Positions 16,051-26,981 are shown, counted from the first letter of the stretch. The stretch is 64,000 bases of DNA from Candidatus Thioglobus sp. (GCA_004212795.1 SHBR01000005.1:1-64000); one strand, 5' to 3'. Numbers and translations are program-made. The notes: a model not told the origin generated them from the letters alone.

Positions 16051-16509
16051 ATGTTTAAGGGAGCGAATGGGCTCAATCTCGATAGTAAAGGCAGATTTGC
16101 AATGCCAACGGTGCATCGTGACTCGCTCGCGAGTCAATGCAATGGCAAGCTTGTAATCACTGTCAATAATACTCGAGAGCGCTGTCTGTGGCTGTATCCC
16201 CAGGATGAGTGGGATCGTGTTGAGAAAAAAGTAGTTGCGTTACCCAGTTTTGATCCGGCCGCCCAAGCGCTTAAGCGGTTTCTTATCGGATACGCCACTG
16301 ATTGTGAACTGGATAGCGCAAGTCGATTGAGAATTCCCGCCCCGCTTCGAGAATTTGCATCTCTAGAAAAGCATGTCGTTCTGATCGGTCAAGGCAATAA
16401 ATTTGAACTTTGGGATGAAGCGAGATGGAAGGCAAGTTGTGATGATTGGCTTGCGCCTGAAAATAGTGAGACTCGTCTGTCTGTAGAACTTGAATCCCTA
16501 TCTCTTTGA
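16051..16509 (+). CDS. mraZ: Division/cell wall cluster transcriptional repressor MraZ
   Basis: 152 residues, an AbrB-like DNA-binding protein made of two swapped-hairpin repeats. The family motif DSKGRFAMP occurs near 11-19 and its second copy DSASRLRIP near 90-98. It represses the dcw operon by binding TGGGN repeats, two of which lie in the leader. The start is preceded by AAGGTAAGG. The gene overlaps the upstream frame of rsmH at its stop. Confidence 0.95.
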   Translation: MFKGANGLNLDSKGRFAMPTVHRDSLASQCNGKLVITVNNTRERCLWLYPQDEWDRVEKKVVALPSFDPAAQALKRFLIGYATDCELDSASRLRIPAPLREFASLEKHVVLIGQGNKFELWDEARWKASCDDWLAPENSETRLSVELESLSL

Positions 16510-16517
16510 TTGATCTT

Positions 16518-17465
16518 ATGACGCTTGCCCAAGCTCACACTCCAGTTATGTCAGCGGAGGTGGTGTCAGCGTTACGTCCAGACGCCGACGCAATTTTAGT
16601 AGACGCTACGTTTGGGCGCGGTGGCCATACCCGCGCGTTAATGAGACACCTTGGGCCTGTAGGGCAACTGTTCGCGATGGATCGGGATCCGATTGCCTGC
16701 GCATTCGCGAAGGATTGGGCTTCAGTTGAGCCTCGACTCAACGTGATTCAAGCGCCGTTTTCCAAGTTATCTGAAGAGCTGTTAGATCTTGGAATTGCGG
16801 GAAAAGTCAGCGGAATCGTTCTTGATCTGGGCGTGTCGTCACCTCAGCTTGATGAACCTGAGCGTGGCTTCAGCTTTATGCGAGATGGGCCTCTTGATAT
16901 GAGAATGGATCCAACGTCAGGGATACCTGTTAGTGACTGGTTAATGGATGTTGCTGAAGACGATTTGATCGGCGTACTTCGCACGCTTGGGGAAGAGAAA
17001 TTTGCGCGTCGGATTGCGCGATCAATTGTTGAAGTGCGAAAAGAGAAAATGCTCGCCTCCACCGGCGCGCTCGCTGATTTGGTCAGTGCATGTGTGCCTA
17101 CTCGAGAGCCGGGAAAGCATCCAGCCACTCGGACGTTTCAAGCATTTCGAATACACATTAATCGTGAGATGGAGGAACTGGATGCGGTATTGCCACAAGC
17201 GCTTGATGCCCTCAAGCCTGGTGGTCGACTCGCGGTTATTAGTTTTCATTCTTTAGAAGACCGAAAGGTTAAACATTTTTTTCGAAAAGAATCCAAAGGT
17301 GATCCGTTTCCTATTGATTTGCCTGTGACAAAGCATGAATTACATCCAGGCATTGAAAAGGTTCAGCGACCAACGAGACCGTCGGAGATTGAGGTAAATC
17401 AAAACCCCCGGGCGCGTAGTGCCGTACTTCGGTCCGCGCAAAAAAGTGCTGGAGGGTCTGTATGA
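16518..17465 (+). CDS. rsmH: 16S rRNA (cytosine-N4) C1402 methyltransferase
   Basis: About 315 residues. HTPVM near the N terminus, the SAM-binding DATFGRGGHTRA, and SFHSLEDRKVKHFF near the C terminus are all diagnostic of RsmH (MraW). The ATG at 16518 gives the normal N-terminal length; a TTG at 16506, overlapping the mraZ stop, would add four residues. It methylates the same nucleotide as RsmI. Its stop overlaps the ftsL start by four bases. Confidence 0.95.
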   Translation: MTLAQAHTPVMSAEVVSALRPDADAILVDATFGRGGHTRALMRHLGPVGQLFAMDRDPIACAFAKDWASVEPRLNVIQAPFSKLSEELLDLGIAGKVSGIVLDLGVSSPQLDEPERGFSFMRDGPLDMRMDPTSGIPVSDWLMDVAEDDLIGVLRTLGEEKFARRIARSIVEVRKEKMLASTGALADLVSACVPTREPGKHPATRTFQAFRIHINREMEELDAVLPQALDALKPGGRLAVISFHSLEDRKVKHFFRKESKGDPFPIDLPVTKHELHPGIEKVQRPTRPSEIEVNQNPRARSAVLRSAQKSAGGSV

Positions 17466-17731
17466 AGTGGGTTGGATTTTTGAGCGTGATCGTCATCGTT
17501 TCCGCCCTTTTTGTGGTGGTGGTTCGGCACCAGAATCGACTTGAATTTCTTGATGTTCGGACAGCAGAAAAACAGCGGGATCAATTGAATGATGAGTGGG
17601 GACGCCTTCAGCTTGAGAAAGCAACCTGGGCCCGCCACAACCTCATTGAACAAGCCGCTCGAGATGAACTCGGGATGATAACGCCGGGGCCCGCTGATAT
17701 TGTTTTGGTACAAGTGGAGACTCGGGAATGA
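17462..17731 (+). CDS. ftsL: Cell division protein FtsL
   Basis: 89 residues: a very short cytoplasmic start, one transmembrane helix at about residues 3-21 and a periplasmic leucine-zipper-like coiled coil. It belongs to the divisome and binds FtsB and FtsQ. E. coli FtsL is longer (about 121 residues), mainly in the cytoplasmic tail, which is almost missing here. Identity rests on topology, the ARDELGMITP motif near the end and the position between rsmH and ftsI. Confidence 0.9.
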   Translation: MKWVGFLSVIVIVSALFVVVVRHQNRLEFLDVRTAEKQRDQLNDEWGRLQLEKATWARHNLIEQAARDELGMITPGPADIVLVQVETRE

Positions 17732-19464
17732 AGCGACCGAGCCAAACAAAGCGTTTGACCCGCTACTCGGTCGTTCGACATCGGATTGTGGTCGCTTCAC
17801 TCATGCTTGGGATGCTCGTATTAACGGGACAAGCTTTTAAGATACAGATTCTCGATAGCACCCGCTTGCAGGCTGAAGGCGCGGCGCGACAGCTGAGAAA
17901 TATCGTAGTCAAACCTGCCCGCGGCCGAATTCTTGACCGGAATGGCGACGTTTTGGCCGTCAGCACGCCGCTGGATGCGATCTGGGCGCATCCTGCTACT
18001 TTATTTCAGGCCCGCGAGGACTGGCCACGCCTTGCTGAAGCGCTTGATTTTTCGCCAAACCGGTTAGCGAATATTTTGGAACGGGCGAAAGGGCGAGAGT
18101 TTGTCTATTTGCGTCGTCATCTTCCACCAGCAGAGGCCAGCCGTATTGAAAGCTTGGCGATCCCGGGGGTTTCTTCCCAGCGTGAGTACGGACGTTATTA
18201 TCCGGCGGGACCGATAGCGAGTCATGTGTTGGGCTTTACCGACGTAGATGACCGGGGGCAAGAAGGTATTGAAAAAGCGTTTGATTCTCATCTCTCCGGG
18301 GTCGATGGTCAAAAACGCGTCCTCCGGGACAATAAAGGACGGATTGTTGAGGATATAGAAAGTATTCGAGCGGTTCATCACGGTCGGGATTTGCAAATTA
18401 GCCTTGATCTTCGGATTCAAGGGTCAACACAGAAACATTTGGCCGATGCCGTTGGTGAAGCCCGTGCACTTGGCGCGTCAGCTGTGATGCTGGATGTCGC
18501 GACGGGAGAAGTACTGGCGATGGCCAATGTGCCTGACTACAACCCTAATAATCGATCAAGCAGTGGAATGGAGGTTTTGAGAAATAAGTCAGTGACTGAT
18601 GTTTTTGAGCCGGGTTCCACAATTAAGCCATTTACGCTAGCAATGGCGTTGGCGAGCGGTCATTTTTCTACCGAAACACCGATTCCTACGGGTCCCGGAG
18701 TGTATCGCATCGGGAAGCATCAAATTAGCGATATCAAGGATTATGGTGTCCTTTCGTTTTCCGGTGTGCTGATAAAGTCGAGTAATGTGGGGACTGCAAA
18801 AATTGCGCTGGAACTTGCGCCCGAGGAGTTGTATCGAACTCTTTCTGCAGTAGGATTTGGCCAGGTCAGTGGGGTTGAACTGCCGGGAGAGGTCGATGGC
18901 AGTCTAGTTAAGAGGGAGCGTTGGCGGCCGATAGAACACGCTACCCTGTCCTATGGCTATGGACTTGCTTCAACACAGGTGCAACTTGCCCGAGCCTACA
19001 GCGTGCTGGCTTCAGGAGGGATTTTGCGCCCGGTCACGTTACGCCAACGCAGCGCGTCAGTGCCAGGTCAAAGAGTACTTTCAAGGGCAACGGTGCAGCA
19101 GATTAACCTGTTGCTGGAGAAGGTAGTTAGTGCCGAAGGAACGGCAAAGAAAGCAGCAGTGCCCGCCTACCGAGTCGCGGGTAAAACCGGCACGGTACAT
19201 AAAGTAAGTTCATCCGGCGGTTACGAAGAGAATCGATACCAGTCAATTTTTGTGGGGTTTGCACCCGTTTCAAAACCCCGTTTTGTTTTAGCCGTGATGG
19301 TCGATGAGCCGCAAGGCAAGTACTTCGGCGGAGAAGTCGCAGCCCCGGTGTTTGCAAGGATTATGTCCGACGCGCTTCGATTTAATGGTATCAAGCCTGA
19401 TGCTAACACGGCGTCGGGGATCACAATTGTCGCTCATCCCGTCGAATCGGAGGCTGGCGCGTGA
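17728..19464 (+). CDS. ftsI: Peptidoglycan D,D-transpeptidase FtsI (PBP3)
   Basis: 578 residues. One N-terminal transmembrane helix (about 20-38), a pedestal domain, then the transpeptidase domain with STIK at 297-300 (active serine 297), SSN at 351-353 and KTGT at 486-489. It cross-links septal peptidoglycan together with FtsW. The ATG overlaps the ftsL stop (ATGA) and its own stop overlaps murE. Confidence 0.97.
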   Translation: MKRPSQTKRLTRYSVVRHRIVVASLMLGMLVLTGQAFKIQILDSTRLQAEGAARQLRNIVVKPARGRILDRNGDVLAVSTPLDAIWAHPATLFQAREDWPRLAEALDFSPNRLANILERAKGREFVYLRRHLPPAEASRIESLAIPGVSSQREYGRYYPAGPIASHVLGFTDVDDRGQEGIEKAFDSHLSGVDGQKRVLRDNKGRIVEDIESIRAVHHGRDLQISLDLRIQGSTQKHLADAVGEARALGASAVMLDVATGEVLAMANVPDYNPNNRSSSGMEVLRNKSVTDVFEPGSTIKPFTLAMALASGHFSTETPIPTGPGVYRIGKHQISDIKDYGVLSFSGVLIKSSNVGTAKIALELAPEELYRTLSAVGFGQVSGVELPGEVDGSLVKRERWRPIEHATLSYGYGLASTQVQLARAYSVLASGGILRPVTLRQRSASVPGQRVLSRATVQQINLLLEKVVSAEGTAKKAAVPAYRVAGKTGTVHKVSSSGGYEENRYQSIFVGFAPVSKPRFVLAVMVDEPQGKYFGGEVAAPVFARIMSDALRFNGIKPDANTASGITIVAHPVESEAGA

Positions 19465-20957
19465 CTGCTCTTTATGCCAGTGAGTCTCGGACACGACCGC
19501 TCAGTAATCTCTTGACGGGACTCGTGAGTCTCGATCCAGATGTTGCCTCAATTGCAGTTTCCAATTTGACGCTTGATAGTCGAAAGGTTGAGTCAGGCAG
19601 CTTATTTATCGCAATGCGAGGGAATAAAGCGGATGGCCGGGATTATGTGAGTCACGCAATGAATTCAGGCGCAGCGGCGGTATTGGTCGAAAACGATATT
19701 AAAGGTATTGATCATTTCAATGGAATCTGTCTTGCGATTCCTGACCTTAGATCAAAAGTGGGCGTTATTGCAGACCGGTTTTTTGACCATCCGTCTAGCC
19801 ACTTATTTGTAATCGGCGTGACCGGAACAAACGGTAAAACGAGTTGTGCATTTCTTTTGACGCAGGCGCTAAATGCACTTGGCAAGAAGAGTGGATTTAT
19901 CGGGACCACAGGATGGGGTTTCGATGGCAATTTACAAAAAAGCGAGCTGACGACGCCTGATTCGATAACGCTCCAATCACAGCTCTCTCAGCTCGTGATC
20001 GCAGGCGCCCAGGGTGTCTGCCTAGAGGTTTCTTCTCATGCGCTGGATCAGCGTCGTGTTGAAGGCGTTGAATTTAGTTCCGCGATTTTTACTAACTTGG
20101 GGCGGGATCATCTTGATTATCATAAAAGTATTGAGCGATATAAGGATGCAAAGTTCTTGTTGTTTCAAAGGAGCCAATTAAAAAGCGCAATTATTAACAT
20201 CTCAGATCCTGTTGGAGCAGAATTTGCAGCAAAAAAAATCGATGCCCGGTTATGGACTTTTGGAAATAGTCCAAAAGCAAGCGTTTACCCGCTCAAAATA
20301 AACCAAGACCAAAATGGGATTGCGCTTTTACTCAACACGCCTGTCGGAAAGATTCAATTTAGCTGCGCGCTGCATGGCAACTTTAATATTGCAAATCTCC
20401 TGGCTGTTGCAACAACTTTAGTGGCGGAGGGTTATTCGGCAGAACAAATTGGTTCAGCCATGAGCGGGCTAACGCCTGTTGAAGGTCGAATGGAGTTCTG
20501 TCATGGTTTGGGCGAGCAATCGCCCCGTGTTGTTATCGATTACGCGCATTCACCTGATGCCCTATCAGCAGTTTTGCAATCTATCCGCTCAATGACCGCT
20601 GGACAAATTTGGTGTGTGTTTGGCTGCGGCGGTGATCGAGATAAGGGTAAGAGATCGCTGATGGGTCAAGCGGCTTCAATGTTTGCTGATCGAACGGTAC
20701 TAACGAACGATAACCCTCGAAATGAGGATCCATCCTCAATTCTTGATTCGATTCTGGCGGGCATGAATCGGTCACCCGACGCAGTGATTGAAGATAGAAA
20801 AAGCGCAATTAAATTCGCGATTGACAGCGCTGGTGCTGACGATACCGTCTTGATTGCGGGCAAAGGACATGAAAACCGTCAATTGATCTCAGATGAGGAA
20901 TTACCGTTTAACGATCGAGAGGTTGTAGAAACCATGTTGGGGGTGTCGCGATGCTAA
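19461..20957 (+). CDS. murE: UDP-MurNAc-tripeptide synthetase MurE (meso-DAP adding)
   Basis: 498 residues with the Mur ligase ATP loop GTNGKTS near residue 120. DNPR at 417-420, followed by EDP, is the motif that selects meso-diaminopimelate, so the peptidoglycan is of the DAP type normal for Gram-negative bacteria. It adds the third stem amino acid. The start is GTG, overlapping the ftsI stop. The stop overlaps murF by seven bases. Confidence 0.96.
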   Translation: MTALYASESRTRPLSNLLTGLVSLDPDVASIAVSNLTLDSRKVESGSLFIAMRGNKADGRDYVSHAMNSGAAAVLVENDIKGIDHFNGICLAIPDLRSKVGVIADRFFDHPSSHLFVIGVTGTNGKTSCAFLLTQALNALGKKSGFIGTTGWGFDGNLQKSELTTPDSITLQSQLSQLVIAGAQGVCLEVSSHALDQRRVEGVEFSSAIFTNLGRDHLDYHKSIERYKDAKFLLFQRSQLKSAIINISDPVGAEFAAKKIDARLWTFGNSPKASVYPLKINQDQNGIALLLNTPVGKIQFSCALHGNFNIANLLAVATTLVAEGYSAEQIGSAMSGLTPVEGRMEFCHGLGEQSPRVVIDYAHSPDALSAVLQSIRSMTAGQIWCVFGCGGDRDKGKRSLMGQAASMFADRTVLTNDNPRNEDPSSILDSILAGMNRSPDAVIEDRKSAIKFAIDSAGADDTVLIAGKGHENRQLISDEELPFNDREVVETMLGVSRC

Positions 20958-22309
20958 CACTCAGCCAAATTGCGCATGCCGTCGATGGCGTCCTGAGTGG
21001 TGAAGATGCCAAGTTTTCTTCGGTGAGTATTGATTCCCGAACTTTGCGGCCCGGCGCATTATTTGTAGCAATCGACGGGGCGCGTTTCTGCGGCACTGAT
21101 TTTGTTCGAGATGCCAAACAAGCAGGTGCTGTCGCTGTGATGGCGAGTTCGGCTACCGACCGGGAAACGCCCAGTATTGTGGTGAAAGACACTCAGCTCG
21201 CACTGTGGAAGTTGGCAGAGCTTTGGAGAAGTCGTCTAAGTCTTCCTATGATTGGCGTCACCGGCAGTAATGGCAAGACAACAGTCAAAGAGATGATCGC
21301 ATCAATATTGGGAAAGATGGGACGGACTCATGCAAGCCCTGGCAACTTTAATAATCACCTCGGCGTGCCATTAACATTACTTGGTATCCGACCGGAGGAT
21401 GAGTTTGCAGTTGTTGAAATGGGGATGAGCCACCCTGGCGAAATTAGTCAATTAACCCGACTGGTTCGTCCCAGTATTGCGCTCATTACCAATGCGGCAC
21501 ACGCACATCTTGAGGGCCTTGGTAGTCTTTCTGACGTTGTGCGGGCCAAAGCAGAGATTTTTCTCGGACTGCAGTCCGGGGGTACCGCTGTGATAAACGC
21601 TGATGATCGATTCGCTGCTTATTGGGCGGCGCGTACCCGATCCTTCCAGACCATTACCTTTGGTCTCGATAGTCAGGCTCGAGTGAATGGAAGTGCATCA
21701 ACAATAAACGGTCAACAAGTGGTTGAGGTAAATCTTCCTGACGAGTCTTTTGAAGTGCCCCTTAATTTGCTGGGCCGACACAATGCGTTGAACGCGCTTG
21801 CTGCATCAAGCGTGGGCTGGGCATGTGGTGGCGATGCAGATCAGATCCGCGCTGGACTTGTAGAGGTTCAGGCCGAGCCGGGTCGATTACAGATTCGAGA
21901 AGGGGCACATGGAGCCACTCTTATTGATGATTCTTATAATGCTAACCCCGATTCCTTAAGGGCAGCAATCAGAACCCTTTCGGGTCGACAGGGGCTCAAA
22001 GTATTGATCATTGGCAATATGGCTGAACTCGGAAGCCGGACTGCTGAATTGCATTCAGAAGTGGGTCGTGAGGCTCGACATGCCGGCATCGATGTTTTGA
22101 TAGCGCTTGGTGAGATGGCAGGGCTGGCAGCTGATGTGTTTGGCGAGAATGCAAAAAAATTCGATTCATTAGAGAGCCTGATCAGTGATGCTCATAGGAT
22201 GTTGCGCCCGGGCGTGACGGTGCTTGTTAAGGGTTCTCGAAGTGCGCAAATGGAGCAAGTTGCTAATGCATTAGCTGGCTCAAGCCGTAACGAGGCCATT
22301 GCATGCTGA
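20951..22309 (+). CDS. murF: UDP-MurNAc-tripeptide D-Ala-D-Ala ligase MurF
   Basis: 452 residues. The ATP loop [12 protein letters not shown] lies near residue 105, and the downstream [10 protein letters not shown] is typical of MurF. It adds the D-Ala-D-Ala dipeptide; the ligase that makes that dipeptide (Ddl) is not encoded in this cluster. It overlaps both neighbours, so translation is likely coupled through the operon. Confidence 0.96.
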   Translation: MLTLSQIAHAVDGVLSGEDAKFSSVSIDSRTLRPGALFVAIDGARFCGTDFVRDAKQAGAVAVMASSATDRETPSIVVKDTQLALWKLAELWRSRLSLPMIGVTGSNGKTTVKEMIASILGKMGRTHASPGNFNNHLGVPLTLLGIRPEDEFAVVEMGMSHPGEISQLTRLVRPSIALITNAAHAHLEGLGSLSDVVRAKAEIFLGLQSGGTAVINADDRFAAYWAARTRSFQTITFGLDSQARVNGSASTINGQQVVEVNLPDESFEVPLNLLGRHNALNALAASSVGWACGGDADQIRAGLVEVQAEPGRLQIREGAHGATLIDDSYNANPDSLRAAIRTLSGRQGLKVLIIGNMAELGSRTAELHSEVGREARHAGIDVLIALGEMAGLAADVFGENAKKFDSLESLISDAHRMLRPGVTVLVKGSRSAQMEQVANALAGSSRNEAIAC

Positions 22310-23385
22310 AAAGTTTATTTGAGCAGCTTGCTTTGGAATACAGCGCGTTTAATGTATTCCGCTACCTTTCTTTTCGTGCAATCTGTGGCGTGCTTACGGC
22401 GCTGATATTCAGTTTTCTCCTGGGCCCCGCTTTGATTCGCCGACTTGAGCGTATCGGGGCTGGGCAACCCATCCGGGACGATGGACCAATAACTCACTTA
22501 AGCAAGAAAAACACGCCAACCATGGGTGGCGTTCTTATTATTGCAGCAGTTGTGTTCTCCACAATTTTATGGGCCGACTTAAATAATCGTTTTATTTGGA
22601 TAATTATCTTTGTTTGCTTAGCCTTCGGTGTCATCGGGTGGATTGATGATTATGCCAAGATCACGCGAAATCATTCACGCGGTATCAGCTCGAAGCAAAA
22701 GTTTTTTTGGCAAAGTCTTGCAGCACTGAGTGCCGCGATCACACTTTATTTAACCGCCGAATCACCCGCTGAAACTTCGTTACTCGTGCCTGTTTTTAAA
22801 GACGTCGCGTTAGAACTCGGATTTGGATTTGTCGTGCTGACCTGGTTTGTAATCACGGGTAGCAGTAACGCGGTCAATTTAACAGATGGTTTAGACGGGT
22901 TAGCGATCTTGCCGAGTGTTTTGGTTGCAGGCGGTTTGGGCGTATTTGCGTACCTTACCGGCCACTCTCTTTTTTCGGGTTATCTTGGTATTCCGTTTAT
23001 TTTGGGTGCTGGGGAAGTGCTGATCTTCTGTGCCGCATTAGTGGGTGCCGGACTTGGATTTTTATGGTTCAACACGTATCCCGCGCAAGTGTTCATGGGG
23101 GATATTGGCGCCTTAGCGATTGGTGCTGCATTGGGAACCATCGCTGTCATTGTTCGCCAAGAAATTGTTTTAGCGATTATGGGAGGATTATTTGTCGTTG
23201 AGACAATTTCGGTTGTACTCCAAGTTGCGTCTTACAAATTGATTGGACGACGAATTTTCAGGATGGCGCCGCTTCATCATCATTTTGAGCAGAAAGGTTG
23301 GAAAGAGCCCCAAGTGACGGTCCGATTTTGGATTATTAGCTTGATCTTGGTCCTTGTTGGTCTTGCAACGCTCAAGGTTCGTTAG
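22303..23385 (+). CDS. mraY: Phospho-MurNAc-pentapeptide transferase MraY
   Basis: 360 residues with about ten transmembrane helices. [23 protein letters not shown] and APLHHHFE are the three diagnostic motifs of MraY. It makes lipid I at the inner face of the cytoplasmic membrane. It overlaps murF by seven bases. Confidence 0.97.
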   Translation: MLKSLFEQLALEYSAFNVFRYLSFRAICGVLTALIFSFLLGPALIRRLERIGAGQPIRDDGPITHLSKKNTPTMGGVLIIAAVVFSTILWADLNNRFIWIIIFVCLAFGVIGWIDDYAKITRNHSRGISSKQKFFWQSLAALSAAITLYLTAESPAETSLLVPVFKDVALELGFGFVVLTWFVITGSSNAVNLTDGLDGLAILPSVLVAGGLGVFAYLTGHSLFSGYLGIPFILGAGEVLIFCAALVGAGLGFLWFNTYPAQVFMGDIGALAIGAALGTIAVIVRQEIVLAIMGGLFVVETISVVLQVASYKLIGRRIFRMAPLHHHFEQKGWKEPQVTVRFWIISLILVLVGLATLKVR

Positions 23386-23389
23386 GTTG

Positions 23390-24763
23390 ATGACGAGTAA
23401 TGCCTTAGCGATGAATCTTGGAACGCTTCCTTGGCGACGAGCGGTGGTTCTTGGACTCGGGGCCTCTGGTTTTTCTAGCGCCCAATATCTGATTGAGCGT
23501 CAGGTTGATCTTCAGGTTTTGGATACGCGTGATAATCCCCCCTTTCGTGACAATCTTGAAAATGCGTTCCCTGATGTTCCTGTTCACTGCGGCATTTATG
23601 ATGATGCTCATCTGAATGGCGTGGATGTTATCGTTGTCAGTCCTGGCGTTTCCCTGAGCGAATCTTTTCTCAAAGAGGCGCGCAGCCGAAAAATTGAAAT
23701 ATTGGGTGACATCGAACTTTTTGCAAGAGCATGTCCCGCGCCCGTCATCGCGATTACCGGATCCAATGGAAAGACGACGGTTACGACGATTGTCAGCGAA
23801 ATGCTCAGAGCCCAAGGTTTGGATGTGCGTGTCGGCGGCAACATCGGTCGTCCTGCACTCGATCTTATTGATGACCACATTCCGGATGTGTTCGTGCTCG
23901 AGCTTTCGAGCTTTCAACTCGAGACCACGTCATCTTTACGACCTCGCTCGGCCGCTATTCTGAATCTATCGGCGGATCATATGGATCGATATGATGATTT
24001 TGGTTCTTATGCCAACGCAAAAAAAAGAATTCTCACCAATGCCGAAACAGCCGTTATTAATGTTGACGATTCAAATCTTGCTCAACTAAATATCGACGAC
24101 GGCGTTCAGAAAATAAGTTTCAGTCTGTCCTGCCCAACTTCTGATCAAGAATATGGCATTCGGTCTGACGGTTCGCACGAATGGATTATGCGAGGGTCTC
24201 AGAAAATTGTCAGAACTGATCTTCTTTCCATGAATGGGCGCCACAACATTCTGAATGCGCTCGCTGCAATTGGCCTCGTTGAAAGCTCGGGCTATCCCGT
24301 TTCTGATCGAATGATTAAGGCGCTGACTGAATTTCGAGGCTTACCTCATCGGTGTGAGCAAGTCTTGAGCAAGGATGACATCACGTGGATCAACGACTCC
24401 AAGGGAACGAATCCAGGGGCGGCTATTGCTGCGTTGAGGGGAATGGGAAGACCCGTGGTATTGATTTCGGGAGGGCAGTCCAAAGGCGCGGACTTCACCC
24501 AGTTCGCAGACGCAGTGCAGCGGTACACCCGTCAGGTGTTGTTAGTTGGCGAAGATCGATTGTGGATAGCCGAAGCAATCGGGAATCGGGTGCCGGTGAC
24601 GCTTGCTGACGACCTCAATCATGCAATACGGTTGGCATCAAGATGGGCGCAGTCCGGCGATGCAGTTTTGTTTTCGCCCGCTTGTGCAAGCTTTGATATG
24701 TTCAAAAATTTTGAACATCGGGGCGATGTATTCCGTCAGTTGGTGCAGGAGTTAATAACATGA
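23390..24763 (+). CDS. murD: UDP-MurNAc-L-Ala D-glutamate ligase MurD
   Basis: About 457 residues. An N-terminal Rossmann part begins VVLGLGASGFS; the ATP loop [11 protein letters not shown] follows near residue 125, then NDSKGTNPGA near 340. The frame is open further upstream into mraY, but the ATG at 23390, four bases after the mraY stop, gives the usual N terminus. It adds D-glutamate. Confidence 0.95.
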   Translation: MTSNALAMNLGTLPWRRAVVLGLGASGFSSAQYLIERQVDLQVLDTRDNPPFRDNLENAFPDVPVHCGIYDDAHLNGVDVIVVSPGVSLSESFLKEARSRKIEILGDIELFARACPAPVIAITGSNGKTTVTTIVSEMLRAQGLDVRVGGNIGRPALDLIDDHIPDVFVLELSSFQLETTSSLRPRSAAILNLSADHMDRYDDFGSYANAKKRILTNAETAVINVDDSNLAQLNIDDGVQKISFSLSCPTSDQEYGIRSDGSHEWIMRGSQKIVRTDLLSMNGRHNILNALAAIGLVESSGYPVSDRMIKALTEFRGLPHRCEQVLSKDDITWINDSKGTNPGAAIAALRGMGRPVVLISGGQSKGADFTQFADAVQRYTRQVLLVGEDRLWIAEAIGNRVPVTLADDLNHAIRLASRWAQSGDAVLFSPACASFDMFKNFEHRGDVFRQLVQELIT

Positions 24764-25908
24764 TTAGCATTACGCTCCCTTCAAGATCTTTTTTAAGAGT
24801 GCCCGCAGCGGATCCTGTTTTGGTTCTCGCCGTGACCACTTTGCTATCGCTAAGCATGGTAATGGTGTTTTCGGCCGCAATTGGAACTCATGGAGGAGTG
24901 CAGGGTGGATTCGCTATCCTAGTAAAGCACTCGTTTAGCATTGTGCTTGCGCTTATTTTGGGTTTTGTTGCAGCGTCGGTGCCTCTCCGATTTTGGCGAC
25001 AGGCAAATCGGCCCCTTTTGGGTTTGAGCACCGTGTTGTTAGTTTTAGTGCTCATCCCCGGTATCGGTCATGAGGTTAATGGCAGTACACGTTGGTTACC
25101 GCTTGGCTTAATGCGTTTTCAACCCTCCGAACTGGTCAAAGTAGTGACCGTATTGTTTTTGGCTGATCATTTTGTTCGTAACTCGGGATCAATGGATTCC
25201 TTCCGGATCAGCATCCTGGAGCCGGCGTTTGTTATTGGGATGTTAGGTGTGCTGTTGTTGCTCGAACCTGATCTTGGTTGCACCGCGGTGATCATGATGA
25301 CAAGCGTTGGGTTGATGTATCTGTCGGGAACAAGAATCCGATATATTTTTGGCGCCATTGTCGTCGCGGTCTGCGCTGTCGCCGTATTAATTATTGTCGA
25401 ACCCTATCGACTCCAGCGCGTCTTGAGTTTTCGTGACCCATGGGCTGACCCCTTTGATACAGGGTTTCAACTCGTTCAGGCACTTATCGCATTAGGAAGC
25501 GGTGAATGGTTTGGGGTGGGATTAGGCGCGAGTGTGCAAAAGCTTTTTTATCTGCCTCACGCGAGTAACGACTTTATTGTTGCGGTGATTGGGGAGGAAT
25601 TGGGACTGATTGGGCTCGCGGTACTTCTTGTGCTTTATGGCCTGATTCTCTGGCGGATCTTTGATATTGCTTCTCGCGCCGCTGATGCGGGAGAGTTGTT
25701 TGGTGCCCGGGTGTGTCAAGGTATCGGACTCTTAATAGTGCTTCAGGCCATATTTCATTTTGCAGTCAATTTGGGTTTGGTTCCGACCAAAGGCTTAACG
25801 CTGCCGTTAATGAGTTATGGCGGTAGCAGTATGCTGATTAATGGGCTTGCGCTGGGCATTGTTTTGTCGGTTTATCAATGTCTTCCACAGCGTTCGAAGA
25901 GAAGGTGA
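24760..25908 (+). CDS. ftsW: Septal peptidoglycan polymerase FtsW
   Basis: 382 residues, a SEDS-family membrane protein with about ten helices. GSTRWLPLG...FQPSELVK, the conserved aspartate region WADPFDTGFQ, and LPLMSYGGSS near the end identify the family. FtsW polymerises septal glycan with FtsI. Its position between murD and murG, and not next to a PBP2 gene, supports FtsW over RodA. Confidence 0.95.
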   Translation: MISITLPSRSFLRVPAADPVLVLAVTTLLSLSMVMVFSAAIGTHGGVQGGFAILVKHSFSIVLALILGFVAASVPLRFWRQANRPLLGLSTVLLVLVLIPGIGHEVNGSTRWLPLGLMRFQPSELVKVVTVLFLADHFVRNSGSMDSFRISILEPAFVIGMLGVLLLLEPDLGCTAVIMMTSVGLMYLSGTRIRYIFGAIVVAVCAVAVLIIVEPYRLQRVLSFRDPWADPFDTGFQLVQALIALGSGEWFGVGLGASVQKLFYLPHASNDFIVAVIGEELGLIGLAVLLVLYGLILWRIFDIASRAADAGELFGARVCQGIGLLIVLQAIFHFAVNLGLVPTKGLTLPLMSYGGSSMLINGLALGIVLSVYQCLPQRSKRR

Positions 25909-25916
25909 CAACTGTG

Positions 25917-26981
25917 ATGATCATGGCAGGCGGAACGGGAGGTCATGTTTATCCCGCGCTTAGTGTGGCTAAAGCGTTGCGTGAAAAAAGAATTCAAGTC
26001 GTTTGGTTAGGAACAAAAAAGGGGTTAGAGGCGAGAGTTATTCCATCTGAGGGATTCGATATTGAGTGGATTGATGCCAGCGCAGTCGTCGGTATTCAAT
26101 GGAGTCGAAAAATTGTGATTCCTTGGATGGTTCTCCGCGCGGTTTGGCAGAGTTTGAAGGTGATTTGGCGGCAAAAACCCAATGTGGTTTTGGGAATGGG
26201 TGGATTCGTCGCAGGGCCTGGAGGGGTTGCTGCCTGGTTGTTGCGTCGACCTTTGATCATTCATGAAGCGAATGCCCGTAGCGGACTGACAAACCGAATG
26301 CTTACTCTTCTTGCCGCCAAAGTGCTCACCGGTTTTTCCTGTTCGGAAGGGATGCCAAGCTCAGCGAAACACACGGGTAATCCAGTTAGGTCTGAAATCG
26401 CTTTAATTCCTGCTCCATCGAAAAGGGGTATTGGTGTCTCAAAAAATTTACGAGTCCTTGTATTGGGCGGAAGCCAAGGCGCACGGACCATCAACGATCT
26501 AGTGCCGCACGCGTTCGCAATGGCATCTTGTCGATCGAAATTACAGATACTGCATCAGAGCGGACGAAATCACGATGATCAAGTAAGAGATTCGTACAGC
26601 ACTTTGAATCTTGATGCGTCAGTCGTTGATTTTATTGATGACATGTCTTCTGCTTATGAATCGGTTGATATTGTTATTTCTAGGGCAGGCGCAATGACGA
26701 TAAGCGAGATAAGCGCCGCTGGATTGCCCGCAATATTAATTCCATATCCGCATTCCGCCGGTGATCATCAATTTGCGAATGCCCGCTGTCTGGCGGAAGC
26801 CGGCGCCGCGGTGGTCTTTCGGGAATCGGAACTGAATCCAAGTCGATTAGCTGATGAAATAGATCGGTGTTTTTTAAAACGCGAAGATCTAATGGAAATG
26901 GCTCAGGCTGCCCGAACACTCGCTCGTCCTGCAGCAACAGATGACGTGATGAATCAATGTCTGGAGCTTGCCCGTGCGTGA
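25917..26981 (+). CDS. murG: UDP-GlcNAc:lipid I GlcNAc transferase MurG
   Basis: About 354 residues. The glycine-rich MAGGTGGHVYPAL opens the protein, GGSQGAR starts the second domain, and HSAGDHQFANA is the UDP-GlcNAc site. It makes lipid II at the cytoplasmic membrane. The frame extends into ftsW; the ATG at 25917, or the GTG three bases earlier, gives a normal N terminus behind AGAAGG. Confidence 0.95.
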   Translation: MIMAGGTGGHVYPALSVAKALREKRIQVVWLGTKKGLEARVIPSEGFDIEWIDASAVVGIQWSRKIVIPWMVLRAVWQSLKVIWRQKPNVVLGMGGFVAGPGGVAAWLLRRPLIIHEANARSGLTNRMLTLLAAKVLTGFSCSEGMPSSAKHTGNPVRSEIALIPAPSKRGIGVSKNLRVLVLGGSQGARTINDLVPHAFAMASCRSKLQILHQSGRNHDDQVRDSYSTLNLDASVVDFIDDMSSAYESVDIVISRAGAMTISEISAAGLPAILIPYPHSAGDHQFANARCLAEAGAAVVFRESELNPSRLADEIDRCFLKREDLMEMAQAARTLARPAATDDVMNQCLELARA